64,000 nucleotides of DNA from Colwellia sp. MB02u-6 (GTDB lineage Bacteria > Pseudomonadota > Gammaproteobacteria > Enterobacterales > Alteromonadaceae): contig NZ_JACGVG010000037.1 in NCBI RefSeq assembly GCF_014077095.1, positions 176,518 through 240,517 of the forward strand, written 5' to 3'. Below the pieces are notes generated by a model. The model made no database searches, had not been told where the DNA came from, and saw only the letters and a program-made list of their open reading frames with translations. Position numbers and translations under genes: made by a program. Positions 8,584 through 18,302 of this stretch are shown piece by piece (positions within the stretch are counted from its first letter, which is position 1; each line of letters starts with the position of its first letter).

Positions 8584-11259
8584 ATGTCTGAGCTCCCAAA
8601 TCTAGATATTGATTCAATGGAAACCCAAGAATGGTTAGAATCAATGGAGTCTGTGTTAGAAAATGAAGGGCCGGAACGCGCTCATTTTCTACTTGAAAAG
8701 TTAATCGATAGAGCACGTCGTAGCGGTACACATTTACCGTTTGACGCCACAACGGCTTATGTAAACACCATTTCTCCAGGGTTAGAGCCGCATATGCCGG
8801 CTGATCAAACCATAGAGTCACGTATTCGTGCCGCTATTCGTTGGAATGCGTTAGTCTTGGTATTACGTGCTTCTAAAAAAGATTTAGACCTGGGTGGCCA
8901 TATTGGCAGCTTTGCGTCTTCTGCGATGTTATATGATGTTGGCTTTAACCATTTCTTTAAAGCCGCTTCTGAAAAAGATGGTGGCGACTTTATTTTTGCC
9001 CAAGGTCATATCTCTCCAGGTATTTATGCTCGTGCTTTTATGGAAGGACGACTAACTGAAGAGCAAATGAATAATTTCCGTCAAGAGTGTGATGGCAAAG
9101 GGTTATCGTCATATCCTCATCCGCATTTAATGCCAGACTTTTGGCAGTTTCCGACGGTTTCAATGGGCTTAGGTCCACTACAAGCTATTTATACCGCACG
9201 CTTTCTTAAATATTTAACTGACCGCGGTATTAAAGACTGTTCAGGCCAACGCGTTTATTGTTTCCTAGGTGACGGCGAAACAGATGAGCCTGAATCACTA
9301 GGAGCTATCGGTTTAGCGACACGTGAAGGTTTAGATAATTTAACTTTTATTATTAACTGTAACTTACAGCGCTTAGATGGCCCTGTTCGTGGTAACGGTA
9401 AAATTATTCAAGAGCTTGAAGGCACATTTCGCGGCGCAGGCTGGGAAGTGGTAAAAGTTATTTGGGGTTCTTACTGGGATGCGTTAATTGCCCGTGACAC
9501 TTCAGGTAAATTATTACAGTTAATGAGTGAAACTGTTGACGGTGAATACCAAAACTGTAAGGCCAAAGGGGGTAAATACACCCGCGAAAACTTCTTCAAT
9601 AAGTACCCTGAAACTGCTGCACTAGTGGCGAATATGTCAGATGAAGATATTTACCGTTTAAACCGCGGTGGTCATGATCCAGTGAAAGTTTATGCGGCTT
9701 ATAAAAAAGCCCTAAACACTAAAGGTCGCCCAACTGTTATTTTAGCTAAAACGGTGAAAGGTTTTGGTTTAGGTGCTTCAGGTGAAGCCTTAAATATTGC
9801 TCATAACGTGAAGAAAATGGACGTTGATTCGCTTAAGCATTACCGTAATCGTTTCAATATTCCAGTTAGTGATGAAAATATTGCTGATTTACCTTTCTTC
9901 AAGTTCCCAGAAGAAAGTGAAGAATTTCAGTACATGAAAGCACGCCGTGAAGCCTTAGGCGGTTCATTACCTGCACGTCGTCAGCAAGCTGAAGAGTCAC
10001 TTGATATTCCCGCATTAAAAATATTTGAGCCGATTTTAAAAGGCTCAGGTGAACGTGAAGTATCTTCAACCATGACTTTTGTTCGGGTACTTAACAGCTT
10101 ATTAAAAGACAAGAAAATCGGTAAGCGTATTGTGCCTATTATTCCTGACGAAGCGCGTACTTTTGGTATGGAAGGTTTATTCCGCCAAGTGGGTATTTAT
10201 GCTAGTGAAGGTCAAAAATATGTGCCACAAGATGCTGACCAAGTCGCTTATTACCGTGAAGACAAGAAAGGCCAAGTGTTACAAGAAGGGATTAACGAGC
10301 TAGGTGCTATGGCGTCTTGGGTTGCTTCAGGTACTTCTTATTCAACGTGTAACGCGACCACTATTCCATTCTACATTTACTACTCAATGTTTGGTTTCCA
10401 ACGTGTTGGTGACTTAGCATGGGCTGCAGCTGATAGCCAAACGCGTGGTTTCTTATTAGGTGCTACTGCCGGTAGAACTACGCTTAATGGCGAAGGTTTA
10501 CAACATCAAGACGGTCATTCACACGTGCAAGCGGGTTTAATTCCTAACTGTGTGACTTACGACCCAACTTACGGTTACGAAATTGCCGTTATTGTGCGTG
10601 AAGGCTTACGTCGTATGTATGAAGAAAATGAAAATATTTTCTTCTACTTAACACTGATGAATGAAAACTATCAACATCCGGCTATGCCAGAAAACAAGAC
10701 GGTTGAAGATGAAATCATTAAAGGTATTTACCAACTTGAACGCGTTGAAGCTAAAAAAGCTAAAGCGAATGTGCAATTGATGGGCTCAGGTACTATTTTA
10801 CAAAAAGTGCGTCAAGCCGCACAAATTTTGTCAGCAGACTATGGTGTGTCAAGTGACGTTTATTCAGTGACTTCGTTTAATGAATTAGCCCGTGAAGGCC
10901 AAGAAGTAACGCGCTGGAATATGCTACACCCAGAAAGTAAGCAACAAACAGCTTATATTTCTAAGGTGATTACTAGCGATAAAGGCCCAGCAATTGCTGC
11001 AACAGATTATGTTAAAAACTATTCTGATCAAGTCCGCGCTTATATCAATACTGAGTATCGTGTTCTAGGTACCGACGGTTTTGGTCGTAGTGACAGCCGT
11101 GCTAACTTGCGCCAACATTTTGAAGTGGATCAAAACTACATTGTTGTTGCTGCGCTTTATGAACTGGCTAACCGTGGTGATATTAAACACGCCGTGGTGA
11201 GTGAAGCGATTAAACGCTTTAATATTAACGCTGACAAACTTAATCCGCTTTACGCGTAA
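8584..11259 (+). CDS. aceE: Pyruvate dehydrogenase E1 component (homodimeric type)
   Basis: Thiamine-diphosphate-dependent decarboxylation of pyruvate and reductive acetylation of the E2 lipoyl group. The 891-residue protein matches the single-chain E1 of gammaproteobacteria (about 887), not the alpha/beta type. The ThDP motif is seen as GDGETDEPESLGAIGLA ... INCNLQRLDGPV. Further conserved segments include HISPGIYARAFMEGRL, LQHQDGHSHVQAGLIPNC and the C-terminal DGFGRSDSRANLRQHFEVD, which recognises the substrate and E2. It starts the structural operon, with aceF only 25 bp downstream. Confidence 0.98.
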   Translation: MSELPNLDIDSMETQEWLESMESVLENEGPERAHFLLEKLIDRARRSGTHLPFDATTAYVNTISPGLEPHMPADQTIESRIRAAIRWNALVLVLRASKKDLDLGGHIGSFASSAMLYDVGFNHFFKAASEKDGGDFIFAQGHISPGIYARAFMEGRLTEEQMNNFRQECDGKGLSSYPHPHLMPDFWQFPTVSMGLGPLQAIYTARFLKYLTDRGIKDCSGQRVYCFLGDGETDEPESLGAIGLATREGLDNLTFIINCNLQRLDGPVRGNGKIIQELEGTFRGAGWEVVKVIWGSYWDALIARDTSGKLLQLMSETVDGEYQNCKAKGGKYTRENFFNKYPETAALVANMSDEDIYRLNRGGHDPVKVYAAYKKALNTKGRPTVILAKTVKGFGLGASGEALNIAHNVKKMDVDSLKHYRNRFNIPVSDENIADLPFFKFPEESEEFQYMKARREALGGSLPARRQQAEESLDIPALKIFEPILKGSGEREVSSTMTFVRVLNSLLKDKKIGKRIVPIIPDEARTFGMEGLFRQVGIYASEGQKYVPQDADQVAYYREDKKGQVLQEGINELGAMASWVASGTSYSTCNATTIPFYIYYSMFGFQRVGDLAWAAADSQTRGFLLGATAGRTTLNGEGLQHQDGHSHVQAGLIPNCVTYDPTYGYEIAVIVREGLRRMYEENENIFFYLTLMNENYQHPAMPENKTVEDEIIKGIYQLERVEAKKAKANVQLMGSGTILQKVRQAAQILSADYGVSSDVYSVTSFNELAREGQEVTRWNMLHPESKQQTAYISKVITSDKGPAIAATDYVKNYSDQVRAYINTEYRVLGTDGFGRSDSRANLRQHFEVDQNYIVVAALYELANRGDIKHAVVSEAIKRFNINADKLNPLYA

Positions 11260-11284
11260 TTAAGACTAGATAAGGAATTAACAA

Positions 11285-12952
11285 ATGTCTGATATTGAAA
11301 AAATTCTAGTCCCAGATGTCGGTGGCGATGAAGTAGAAGTTATCGAAATATGCTTTGCGGTTGGCGATAGTTTAGAGGCTGACGAAGGTATTATTACGGT
11401 TGAAACAGATAAAGCCTCAATGGATATTCCAGCTCCGTTTGCTGGTGAGCTTGTTGCCCTCTCAGTTAAAGTTGGCGATAAGATCAAAGAAGGCGATGTT
11501 ATTGGCGAGATGAAAGGTACTGCAGCAGAATCGACTGCAGCGCCAGCAGAAGTTGCAGCTGAACCAGAAGTTAAAGCAGTAAAAGCAGCAGCACCTGCAG
11601 CCGAACCAACACCAGAAAAAACGCCTGTTGCGTCTGCCAGTAGTGAAGTGATTGACATCCTAGTACCTGATATTGGTGAAGATGGTGAAGTTGACGTTAT
11701 TGAAGTCTTGGTGGCTGTTGGTGATGTTATTGAAGCTGAAGATGGCTTGATCACCTTAGAAACTGATAAAGCGACTATGGATGTACCGTCACCGCATGCC
11801 GGGACGGTAAAAGAAATCTTCATTAATACCGGTGATAAAGTTAAGCAAGGCTCTATTGTTATTAAACTTGAAACGTCATCGGGTGCATCGGGAGCACCTG
11901 TTGACGTTGATGAGCCTGTAGCAGAGCCAGTAGCAGCTCCAGTGGCTGCACCTGTAGCAGCACCGGTGGCTAAAAAGCCAGCGCCAGTGCCGCATCATCC
12001 ACAAGTGGGTCTAACCAATGCGGGTGCTATTTATACTTCACCTTCAATTCGTCGTTTAGGGCGTGAATTTGGTGTCGATTTATCATTAGTTAAAGGTACT
12101 GGCCGTAAAAACCGTATTTTAAAAGAAGATGTGCAGTCATATGTTAAGTATGAATTGTCTCGTCCAAAAGCAAATGCGGGTAGCTCAGTCGCGGCTGGAG
12201 AAGGTGGTTTACAAGTTGTTAGCGCGAAACAAATTGATTTCTCGAAGTTTGGTGAAGTTGAAACGAAAGCACTAACACGTATTCAGAAAATATCTGGACC
12301 ATTTTTACATCGTAACTGGGTCACTATTCCACATGTGACCCAATTTGATGAAGCCGATATCACGAATGTTGAAGCGTTCCGCAAAGAGCAAAATGTTATT
12401 TGTGAAAAGCAAAAGCTGGGTTTTAAAATTACGCCACTGGTGTTTATTTTAAAAGCGGCGGCAGATGCATTGCGTACTTTCCCGGTATTTAACTCTAGTT
12501 TGAGTGCTGATGGTGAAAGTTTGATCCTTAAAAAGTATATTCACATTGGTGTGGCAGTTGATACACCTAATGGCTTGGTTGTACCCGTTGTACGTGACGT
12601 TGATCAGAAAGGTATTCACCAGTTGTCACGTGAGTTACTTGAAATCAGCATGAAAGCACGTGACGGCAAGCTAAAAGCAAATGATATGCAGGGCGGTTGT
12701 TTTACTATTTCAAGCCTTGGCGGAATTGGTGGTACAGCATTTACGCCAATTGTTAACGCGCCAGAAGTAGCGATTTTAGGTGTTTCTAAATCAGAAATGA
12801 AACCTAAGTGGAATGGTAAAGACTTTGAGCCTAAGTTAATGCTGCCCTTGTCTATGTCTTACGACCATCGTGTAATTGACGGCGCGTTAGCGGCGCGGTT
12901 TACTGTACACCTAGCGGGCGTAATGAGTGACATCAGAAAACTTATTTTATAA
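11285..12952 (+). CDS. aceF: Pyruvate dehydrogenase E2, dihydrolipoyllysine acetyltransferase (two lipoyl domains)
   Basis: Core of the pyruvate dehydrogenase complex, transferring acetyl from lipoamide to CoA. The 555-residue protein has two N-terminal lipoyl domains with the modified lysines at K43 (ETDKASMDIP) and K162 (ETDKATMDVP), separated and followed by Ala/Pro-rich flexible linkers. A peripheral E3/E1-binding domain follows (YTSPSIRRLGREFGVDLSLV), then the acetyltransferase domain with catalytic His528 in SYDHRVIDG. E. coli has three lipoyl domains, so this enzyme is shorter by one. The gene sits between aceE and lpdA and is followed by a strong hairpin terminator. Confidence 0.97.
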   Translation: MSDIEKILVPDVGGDEVEVIEICFAVGDSLEADEGIITVETDKASMDIPAPFAGELVALSVKVGDKIKEGDVIGEMKGTAAESTAAPAEVAAEPEVKAVKAAAPAAEPTPEKTPVASASSEVIDILVPDIGEDGEVDVIEVLVAVGDVIEAEDGLITLETDKATMDVPSPHAGTVKEIFINTGDKVKQGSIVIKLETSSGASGAPVDVDEPVAEPVAAPVAAPVAAPVAKKPAPVPHHPQVGLTNAGAIYTSPSIRRLGREFGVDLSLVKGTGRKNRILKEDVQSYVKYELSRPKANAGSSVAAGEGGLQVVSAKQIDFSKFGEVETKALTRIQKISGPFLHRNWVTIPHVTQFDEADITNVEAFRKEQNVICEKQKLGFKITPLVFILKAAADALRTFPVFNSSLSADGESLILKKYIHIGVAVDTPNGLVVPVVRDVDQKGIHQLSRELLEISMKARDGKLKANDMQGGCFTISSLGGIGGTAFTPIVNAPEVAILGVSKSEMKPKWNGKDFEPKLMLPLSMSYDHRVIDGALAARFTVHLAGVMSDIRKLIL

Positions 12953-12982
12953 GTTGCCTGAATAAGTCAGTGGGATAAGATG

Positions 12983-13022
12983 AAGTGGCTAAAGTAATTA
13001 ATTTTCACTTTAGCCACTTTTT
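12983..13022 (+). terminator. Terminator after aceF
   Basis: A perfect 13-bp stem (AAGTGGCTAAAGT, 12983-12995, with ACTTTAGCCACTT, 13007-13019) closes an 11-nt loop and runs into five U residues. It lies 30 bp after the aceF stop and should separate aceEF transcription from lpdA, at least in part. Confidence 0.88.
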
Positions 13023-13047
13023 GCTAATATTTACTGATTTAAAGATG

Positions 13048-13077
13048 GCGATCTTTGTGCGCTTTAAGTAAGATCGC
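13048..13077. repeat. 8-bp inverted repeat in the lpdA upstream region
   Basis: GCGATCTT (13048-13055) and AAGATCGC (13070-13077) are exact reverse complements with a 14-nt spacer. This lies about 120 bp before lpdA, immediately upstream of a possible -10 (TACAAT). It may be an operator or leader hairpin for lpdA-specific expression; that role is a guess. Confidence 0.55.
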
Positions 13078-13193
13078 AAACAAGTACAATAGAGTGATAT
13101 GTTGAAAATATTGATGGCTAATACTGTTAATAAAAACTCGACGAATATAGGCTGGCAACACCAGCAATAAACACAACAATTTTTGAGGTTAGC

Positions 13194-14624
13194 ATGAGTA
13201 ACGAGATTAAAACTCAAGTAGTAGTTTTAGGTGCAGGTCCTGGCGGCTATTCAGCAGCATTTCGTGCAGCAGATTTAGGTTTAGACGTAGTGATAGTTGA
13301 AAACCGTGAAACGCTTGGTGGCGTGTGTTTGAATGTGGGTTGTATCCCATCAAAAGCACTTTTACACGTAGCTAAAGTTATTGATGATGCAGCAGCAATG
13401 GCATCTCATGGCGTTACTTTTGGTGCACCTAAAATTGATTTAGACAAAATTCGTGGCTGGAAAGAAAGTGTTGTTGGTCAATTAACCGGTGGTTTAGGTG
13501 GTATGGCTAAAGCACGTAAAGTTAAAACGGTATTTGGTTATGGTAAATTTACTTCAGATAAAACCGTTGAAGTAGAAGGCGCTGATGGTAAAACGACGAT
13601 CACTTTTGATAATGCGATTATTGCCGCCGGTTCATCAGTGGTTAATTTACCTTTCGTACCGACTGAAGACCCACGTGTTATCGACTCAACTGGTGCTTTA
13701 GAGCTGAAAGAAATACCCGGCGAAATGTTAGTACTTGGTGGTGGCATTATTGGCCTAGAAATGGGTACAGTTTATAGAGCGTTAGGTTCAAATGTTTCAG
13801 TAGTAGAGTTTGCTGACCAGTTAGTTCCAGCTGCTGATAAAGATATTGTTCAAGCTTACACTAAGTTTAACAGTAAAAAATTCAACATCATGTTGTCAAC
13901 CAAAGTGGTTGCCGTTGATGCGAAAGATGACGGCTTGTATGTTACTTTTGAAGGTAAAAATGCTCCAAAAGAACAAGTACGTTATGACAAAATTTTAATG
14001 GCTGTTGGCCGTAAGCCAAACGGTCACTTAGTTGCTGCAGATAAAGCGGGTGTTAATGTTGATGAACGTGGCTTTATCGACGTAACTAATGAGTTACGTA
14101 CTAACGTTGCTCATATTTTCGCTATTGGTGATGTTATTGGCCAACCTATGCTTGCGCATAAAGCGGTCCATGAAGGTCATTGCGCTGCTGAAGTTATTTC
14201 AGGTAAGAAACATACTTTTGAACCGCGTTGCATTCCATCAGTAGCTTATACCGACCCAGAAATGGCTTGGGCTGGCGTAACAGAACGTGAAGCAAAAGAG
14301 CAAGGTTTAAATGTTGAAGTGTCTAACTTCCCTTGGGCTGCTTCTGGTCGTGCTATTGCTTCTGCGCGTACTGAAGGTAAAACTAAGATGATTTTCGACA
14401 AAGAAACTGGCCGTGTTTTAGGTGGTGCTATTGTCGGTATCAACGCCGGTGAAATGCTAGGCGAAATTTGTTTAGCGATTGAAATGGGCGCAGATGCTGA
14501 AGATGTTGGTTTAACTATTCATGCTCACCCAACCTTAAATGAATCAATCGGCCTAGCGGCAGAGATTTTTGAAGGTTCAATCACTGATTTACCAAACGCG
14601 AAAGCAGTGAAAAAGAAAAAATAA
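13194..14624 (+). CDS. lpdA: Dihydrolipoyl dehydrogenase (E3)
   Basis: FAD- and NAD-dependent oxidation of dihydrolipoamide; shared by the pyruvate and 2-oxoglutarate dehydrogenase complexes and the glycine cleavage system. The 476-residue protein has the FAD Rossmann motif GAGPGGYSAA near the N-terminus, a redox disulfide C45-C50 (CLNVGCIPSK), an NAD-binding GGGIIGLEMG segment, a second FAD motif (NVAHIFAIGDVIGQPMLAH) and the catalytic HAHPTLNES motif. It is separated from aceF by a terminator and 241 bp, so it probably has its own promoter, as in E. coli. The ATG follows GAGG closely. Confidence 0.98.
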   Translation: MSNEIKTQVVVLGAGPGGYSAAFRAADLGLDVVIVENRETLGGVCLNVGCIPSKALLHVAKVIDDAAAMASHGVTFGAPKIDLDKIRGWKESVVGQLTGGLGGMAKARKVKTVFGYGKFTSDKTVEVEGADGKTTITFDNAIIAAGSSVVNLPFVPTEDPRVIDSTGALELKEIPGEMLVLGGGIIGLEMGTVYRALGSNVSVVEFADQLVPAADKDIVQAYTKFNSKKFNIMLSTKVVAVDAKDDGLYVTFEGKNAPKEQVRYDKILMAVGRKPNGHLVAADKAGVNVDERGFIDVTNELRTNVAHIFAIGDVIGQPMLAHKAVHEGHCAAEVISGKKHTFEPRCIPSVAYTDPEMAWAGVTEREAKEQGLNVEVSNFPWAASGRAIASARTEGKTKMIFDKETGRVLGGAIVGINAGEMLGEICLAIEMGADAEDVGLTIHAHPTLNESIGLAAEIFEGSITDLPNAKAVKKKK

Positions 14625-14668
14625 TTAATTAATGTAAGCTTTAACTTAACGGTTAAGTTCATTAATTG

Positions 14669-14697
14669 AAAAGCCAGCAACACTGCTGGCTTTTTTG
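14669..14697 (+). terminator. Terminator after lpdA
   Basis: An 11-bp stem (AAAAGCCAGCA / TGCTGGCTTTT) with loop ACAC is followed by further U residues, 44 bp past the lpdA stop. Confidence 0.92.
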
Positions 14698-14840
14698 TGC
14701 TTTTATTTTGGCTATAGCCATAGGCTTTATCTGTAATTATACTTATAATGTTTTCACTTTAAAGTACACAGCCTACATTTTAAGTAGAACAGGTATAACG
14801 GCGGGTGCCAAAATTAATTTTTATTTATAAGGAGATTTAG

Positions 14841-15185
14841 ATGATAAAAAATTCAATGTGCCTATTGTTAGCTCTTTTGTTAACGGCATGTGCGAACAAT
14901 ACTAGTACCCCTAACGGCGCCTCTCAGTGGGACTTTGACCATCAAGTACAATTTAAACAAACCGATTTAAAAAATGGTAAATACCACCTACAAGTCATCA
15001 CAAAACAAAGTACAGAATTTAGTAAATTAGCCACTTTTCTTATGCGACAATCATTACGACTATGCAAAAGTTATGGTTTTAAAATTGAAGTGTTAGAAGG
15101 TGTTGAGCGCTTTGATGATAAATTGTCATTTCCTAATATGATCATGCCGTCTTTATCAGCCAATATTGAATGTCCTGCTTTATAA
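14841..15185 (+). CDS. Small predicted lipoprotein of unknown function
   Basis: A 114-residue protein with a lipoprotein signal (MIKNSMCLLLALLLTAC; lipobox LTAC, lipidated Cys17), preceded by AAGGAGA at good spacing. The mature part is about 98 residues with a helix around KLATFLMRQSLRLCKSYGF and a C-terminal Cys (SANIECPAL). The helix-with-Cys plus C-terminal Cys layout suggests a disulfide and recalls small lipoproteins that describe an amino acid-rich YGY-like core, but I cannot name a family. It stands alone between lpdA and acnB, transcribed toward acnB, and shows no operon partner. Confidence 0.72.
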   Translation: MIKNSMCLLLALLLTACANNTSTPNGASQWDFDHQVQFKQTDLKNGKYHLQVITKQSTEFSKLATFLMRQSLRLCKSYGFKIEVLEGVERFDDKLSFPNMIMPSLSANIECPAL

Positions 15186-15381
15186 TATAGTGTTACCAAT
15201 CTCACTAATTTTAGGATCATTTTACCGGATTAAAACAACTGGCTACTGCGTTATTTATTTACTAATTAAAGCAACTTGTTAGTAAATAAATAGCTTATAT
15301 TGGGTTGTTCTCGCGTCCTATAAAGTAGAGCAGATAATTAATGATATGGATATTAGCAAGTAATAATTACCTAATAGGTAT

Positions 15382-15421
15382 AAAAAAGGGCTACTTTATC
15401 GCATGGTAAAGTAGCCCTTTT
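15382..15421 (-). terminator. Terminator after acnB (bidirectional)
   Basis: A perfect 15-bp stem (15384-15398 with 15407-15421) and 8-nt loop. On the minus strand it is followed by six U residues and lies about 50 bp past the acnB stop; on the plus strand it is followed by a weaker U-run and could also stop transcripts from the small lipoprotein gene. Confidence 0.92.
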
Positions 15422-15469
15422 GCTTAATCTTTTTTAGCTATTTGCTTTCAGCTCTTAAAAGTTATGAGC

Positions 15470-18274
15470 CTAGCTAGGATCAGCAATGTTAACGGCAACG
15501 GGTACTGGCGTTGTTAATGCTTCAAGCGGTGGAGCAAAGTCTGTTAGGTTAATACCGTCTACAGCGCTTTTGTATTCTGTCAAGGTAGGGAAACGACCCA
15601 GCATAGACGAAAGTACAACTAACGGCGTAGAGCCTAATAATGACTCACCTTTCTTCTCAGTGGTATCGGCTACAACACGACCTTGGAACAAACGTGTTGA
15701 CGTTGCAATAACGGTATCACCAGGTTCAGCTTTCTCTTGGTTACCCATACATAAGTTACAACCAGGACGTTCTAAGTACATAATATTTGCATACTTAGTA
15801 CGGGCGGTATTTTTAGGCACAGCATCGTCAAATTCGAAGCCAGAATACTTCTGTAGTATTTCCCAATCACCTTCCGCTTTAAGCTCGTCAACAATGTTGT
15901 ATGTTGGTGGTGCGATAACTAAGGGGACTTTGAATTCAATTTTGCCATTTTGATTTTCAATATTACGGAACATTTGCGCGATAATTTGCATATCACCTTT
16001 ATGGACCATACAAGAACCAACAAAAGCTAAATCAACCGTTTTATCCTTGTAGAATGAAACAGGGCGAATAACGTCATGCGTGTAACGCTTAGACACGTCG
16101 TCGTTATTTACATCTGGATCGGCAATCATAGGCTCGTCAATCAGGTCTAAATCAACAACTACTTCGGCGTAGTATTTAGCATTTTCATCTGGTGTTAATG
16201 CCGGTGTTTCGCCTGACTTAATGCCGGCAATACGTTGGTCAGCTAAAGCGATTAAACCGTTAAGGGTTTTCGCAGCATTTTCCATACCTTTGTCGATCAT
16301 GATTTGGATGCGTTTTTTCGCTAATTCAAGTGAACCAATTAAGGTGTCATCTTGAGAAATACAGATTGAAGCTTTTGCTTTCATTTCTGCAGTCCAATCG
16401 GTAAAGGTAAAAGCTTGGTCAGCTAATAAAGTACCAATATGCACTTCAATAACACGACCTTGGAAAACGTTGTCGCCAAATTGCTTAAGCATTTGCGCTT
16501 GCGTTGAATGCACAACGTCACGGAAATCCATGTATTTTTTCATGTGACCTTTAAAAGTCACTTTTACTGACTCAGGGATTGGCATAGACGCTTCACCTGT
16601 AGCAAGTGCCAGTGCAACAGTACCTGAGTCGGCACCGAAGGCTACACCTTTTGACATACGCGTATGTGAGTCACCGCCAATGATAATGGCGCGGTCATCA
16701 ACCGTGATATCATTTAACACTTTGTGAATAACGTCAGTCATTGCATGGTATTGACCTTTCGGGTCACGCGCAGTGATAAGGCCAAAAGCATTCATAAAGC
16801 TCATCAGCTTAGGAATATTAGCTTTTGCTTTACTATCCCAAACAGACGCCGTGTGACAACCTGATTGGTAAGCACCGTCTACGATTGGAGAAATAGTTGA
16901 CGCTGCCATTGCTTCTAGTTCTTGGCATGTCATTGGGCCTGTTGTGTCTTGAGAACCCACAATATTGACTTTAACACGAACATCAGAGCCTGCATGTAAG
17001 GCATTTTTAGAGGTTACACCGACCGAGTTTCTATTGAATATTTTTTCAACTGCCGTTAAGCCTTGACCTTCGATTGACATTTCTTTGGCAAGTGCAAAAA
17101 CTGCTGGCGCTGTAATACCTAAGGTTTCAGCGGCGAAAGTTTGAAGTTTTTTACCAAAGACAACTGCGTAAGAACCGCCTGCTTTCATAAATTCTACTTT
17201 CTGCGGTGTAAAAGCTGAAGATACATCAACAAGCTCTTTGTCGCCGTTGTATAGCTTCATCGCTTTAGTATCGATAGTTAATACCGTTCCGGTCGCTACT
17301 GAGTAAGCTTGTTCTAGTACAGAATCGCCATTTTCGTCAACAACCGCTTTGCCGCTTGCATCGACTTTCTTAACCCAGTTTTTAAGATCAAGACCAATGC
17401 CGCCAGTAACATCTACTGTCGTTAAGAAAATGGGAGAAATACCATTAGTACCAGCAACCACAGGGGCAATATTAATAAAAGGTACGTATGGACTGCCTTG
17501 TTTACCTGCCAACAGTGCCACGTTGTTAACACCCGACATACGAGATGAACCAACACCCATAGTGCCTTTTTCAGCAATTAACATCACTTTCGCGTTAGGA
17601 TACTTAACTTGTAATGCTTTGATTTCTTCTTGAGCTTCTGGAGTGCTCATGCATTGGCCGTGCAATTCACGGTCAGCACGAGAGTGAGCCTGATGGCCAG
17701 GAGATAATAAATCTGTTGAAATATCACCTTCACCAGCGATATAAGTCACTAGGTCAATTTTTTCTGCTATTTCTGGTAACTTTGTAAAAAACTCAGCTTG
17801 TGCATAGCTTTCAAGAATGTCTTTAGCAATGGCATTATTGGCTTTAAATGCTTCTTCAAGACGAGCCGTATCTGCTTCATATAAAAACACTTGGGTTTTT
17901 AATACTTCTGCTGCAGGTTGTGCCACTGATAAGTCGTCAGAAAATGCTAAACTAAGTAGCACTTCTACTGAAGGACCACCTTTCATGTGAGAAAGTAATT
18001 CAAAAGCAAAGGGTACTGAGATTTCAGCAACAACAGACTCACCTAGAATGATTTCTTTTAAGAACTTGGCTTTTTCACCCGCAGCACTTGTGGTACCTGG
18101 CAAGGTATTATAGATAAAGAAATTAAGTGAATCAGCTCTGTGCTCATTATCTTGATCTTTAATTTGTTCGATAATTTCAGCTAATAACTCAGCACCATCA
18201 ATTGGCTTAGGTGCTAGTGCTAATTCGTTTTTACGATTTTCAATCTCTGCTATATATTCTAGATACAGGCTCAT
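15470..18274 (-). CDS. acnB: Aconitate hydratase B / 2-methylisocitrate dehydratase, long form
   Basis: 4Fe-4S enzyme interconverting citrate and isocitrate in the TCA cycle; AcnB enzymes also act on 2-methylisocitrate. The frame is 934 residues, about 70 longer than the 865-residue E. coli AcnB, with the extra length spread over the swivel region (near WVKKVDASGKAVVDENGDS) and later segments. Order of parts is AcnB-type: N-terminal HEAT-like domain, swivel domain (GEGDISTDLLSPG, GVGSSRMSGVNN), then the catalytic domains. Cluster ligands are seen in GSCMVHKGD and PGCNLCMGNQ; SQDTTGPMT and GGDSHTRMSKG are conserved. Position next to lpdA and yacL is conserved, but orientation is inverted relative to E. 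coli. Confidence 0.93.
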   Translation of the reverse strand: MSLYLEYIAEIENRKNELALAPKPIDGAELLAEIIEQIKDQDNEHRADSLNFFIYNTLPGTTSAAGEKAKFLKEIILGESVVAEISVPFAFELLSHMKGGPSVEVLLSLAFSDDLSVAQPAAEVLKTQVFLYEADTARLEEAFKANNAIAKDILESYAQAEFFTKLPEIAEKIDLVTYIAGEGDISTDLLSPGHQAHSRADRELHGQCMSTPEAQEEIKALQVKYPNAKVMLIAEKGTMGVGSSRMSGVNNVALLAGKQGSPYVPFINIAPVVAGTNGISPIFLTTVDVTGGIGLDLKNWVKKVDASGKAVVDENGDSVLEQAYSVATGTVLTIDTKAMKLYNGDKELVDVSSAFTPQKVEFMKAGGSYAVVFGKKLQTFAAETLGITAPAVFALAKEMSIEGQGLTAVEKIFNRNSVGVTSKNALHAGSDVRVKVNIVGSQDTTGPMTCQELEAMAASTISPIVDGAYQSGCHTASVWDSKAKANIPKLMSFMNAFGLITARDPKGQYHAMTDVIHKVLNDITVDDRAIIIGGDSHTRMSKGVAFGADSGTVALALATGEASMPIPESVKVTFKGHMKKYMDFRDVVHSTQAQMLKQFGDNVFQGRVIEVHIGTLLADQAFTFTDWTAEMKAKASICISQDDTLIGSLELAKKRIQIMIDKGMENAAKTLNGLIALADQRIAGIKSGETPALTPDENAKYYAEVVVDLDLIDEPMIADPDVNNDDVSKRYTHDVIRPVSFYKDKTVDLAFVGSCMVHKGDMQIIAQMFRNIENQNGKIEFKVPLVIAPPTYNIVDELKAEGDWEILQKYSGFEFDDAVPKNTARTKYANIMYLERPGCNLCMGNQEKAEPGDTVIATSTRLFQGRVVADTTEKKGESLLGSTPLVVLSSMLGRFPTLTEYKSAVDGINLTDFAPPLEALTTPVPVAVNIADPS

Positions 18275-18302
18275 TAAATTCTCTCTTCTTTAGCGATATT
18301 AT

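Noticed and set aside
15470..18274. Frameshift or fusion as the reason for the long aconitase B.
   Set aside because: All conserved AcnB blocks occur in order in one frame with no duplicated or foreign domain, so the extra length is spread through the protein.
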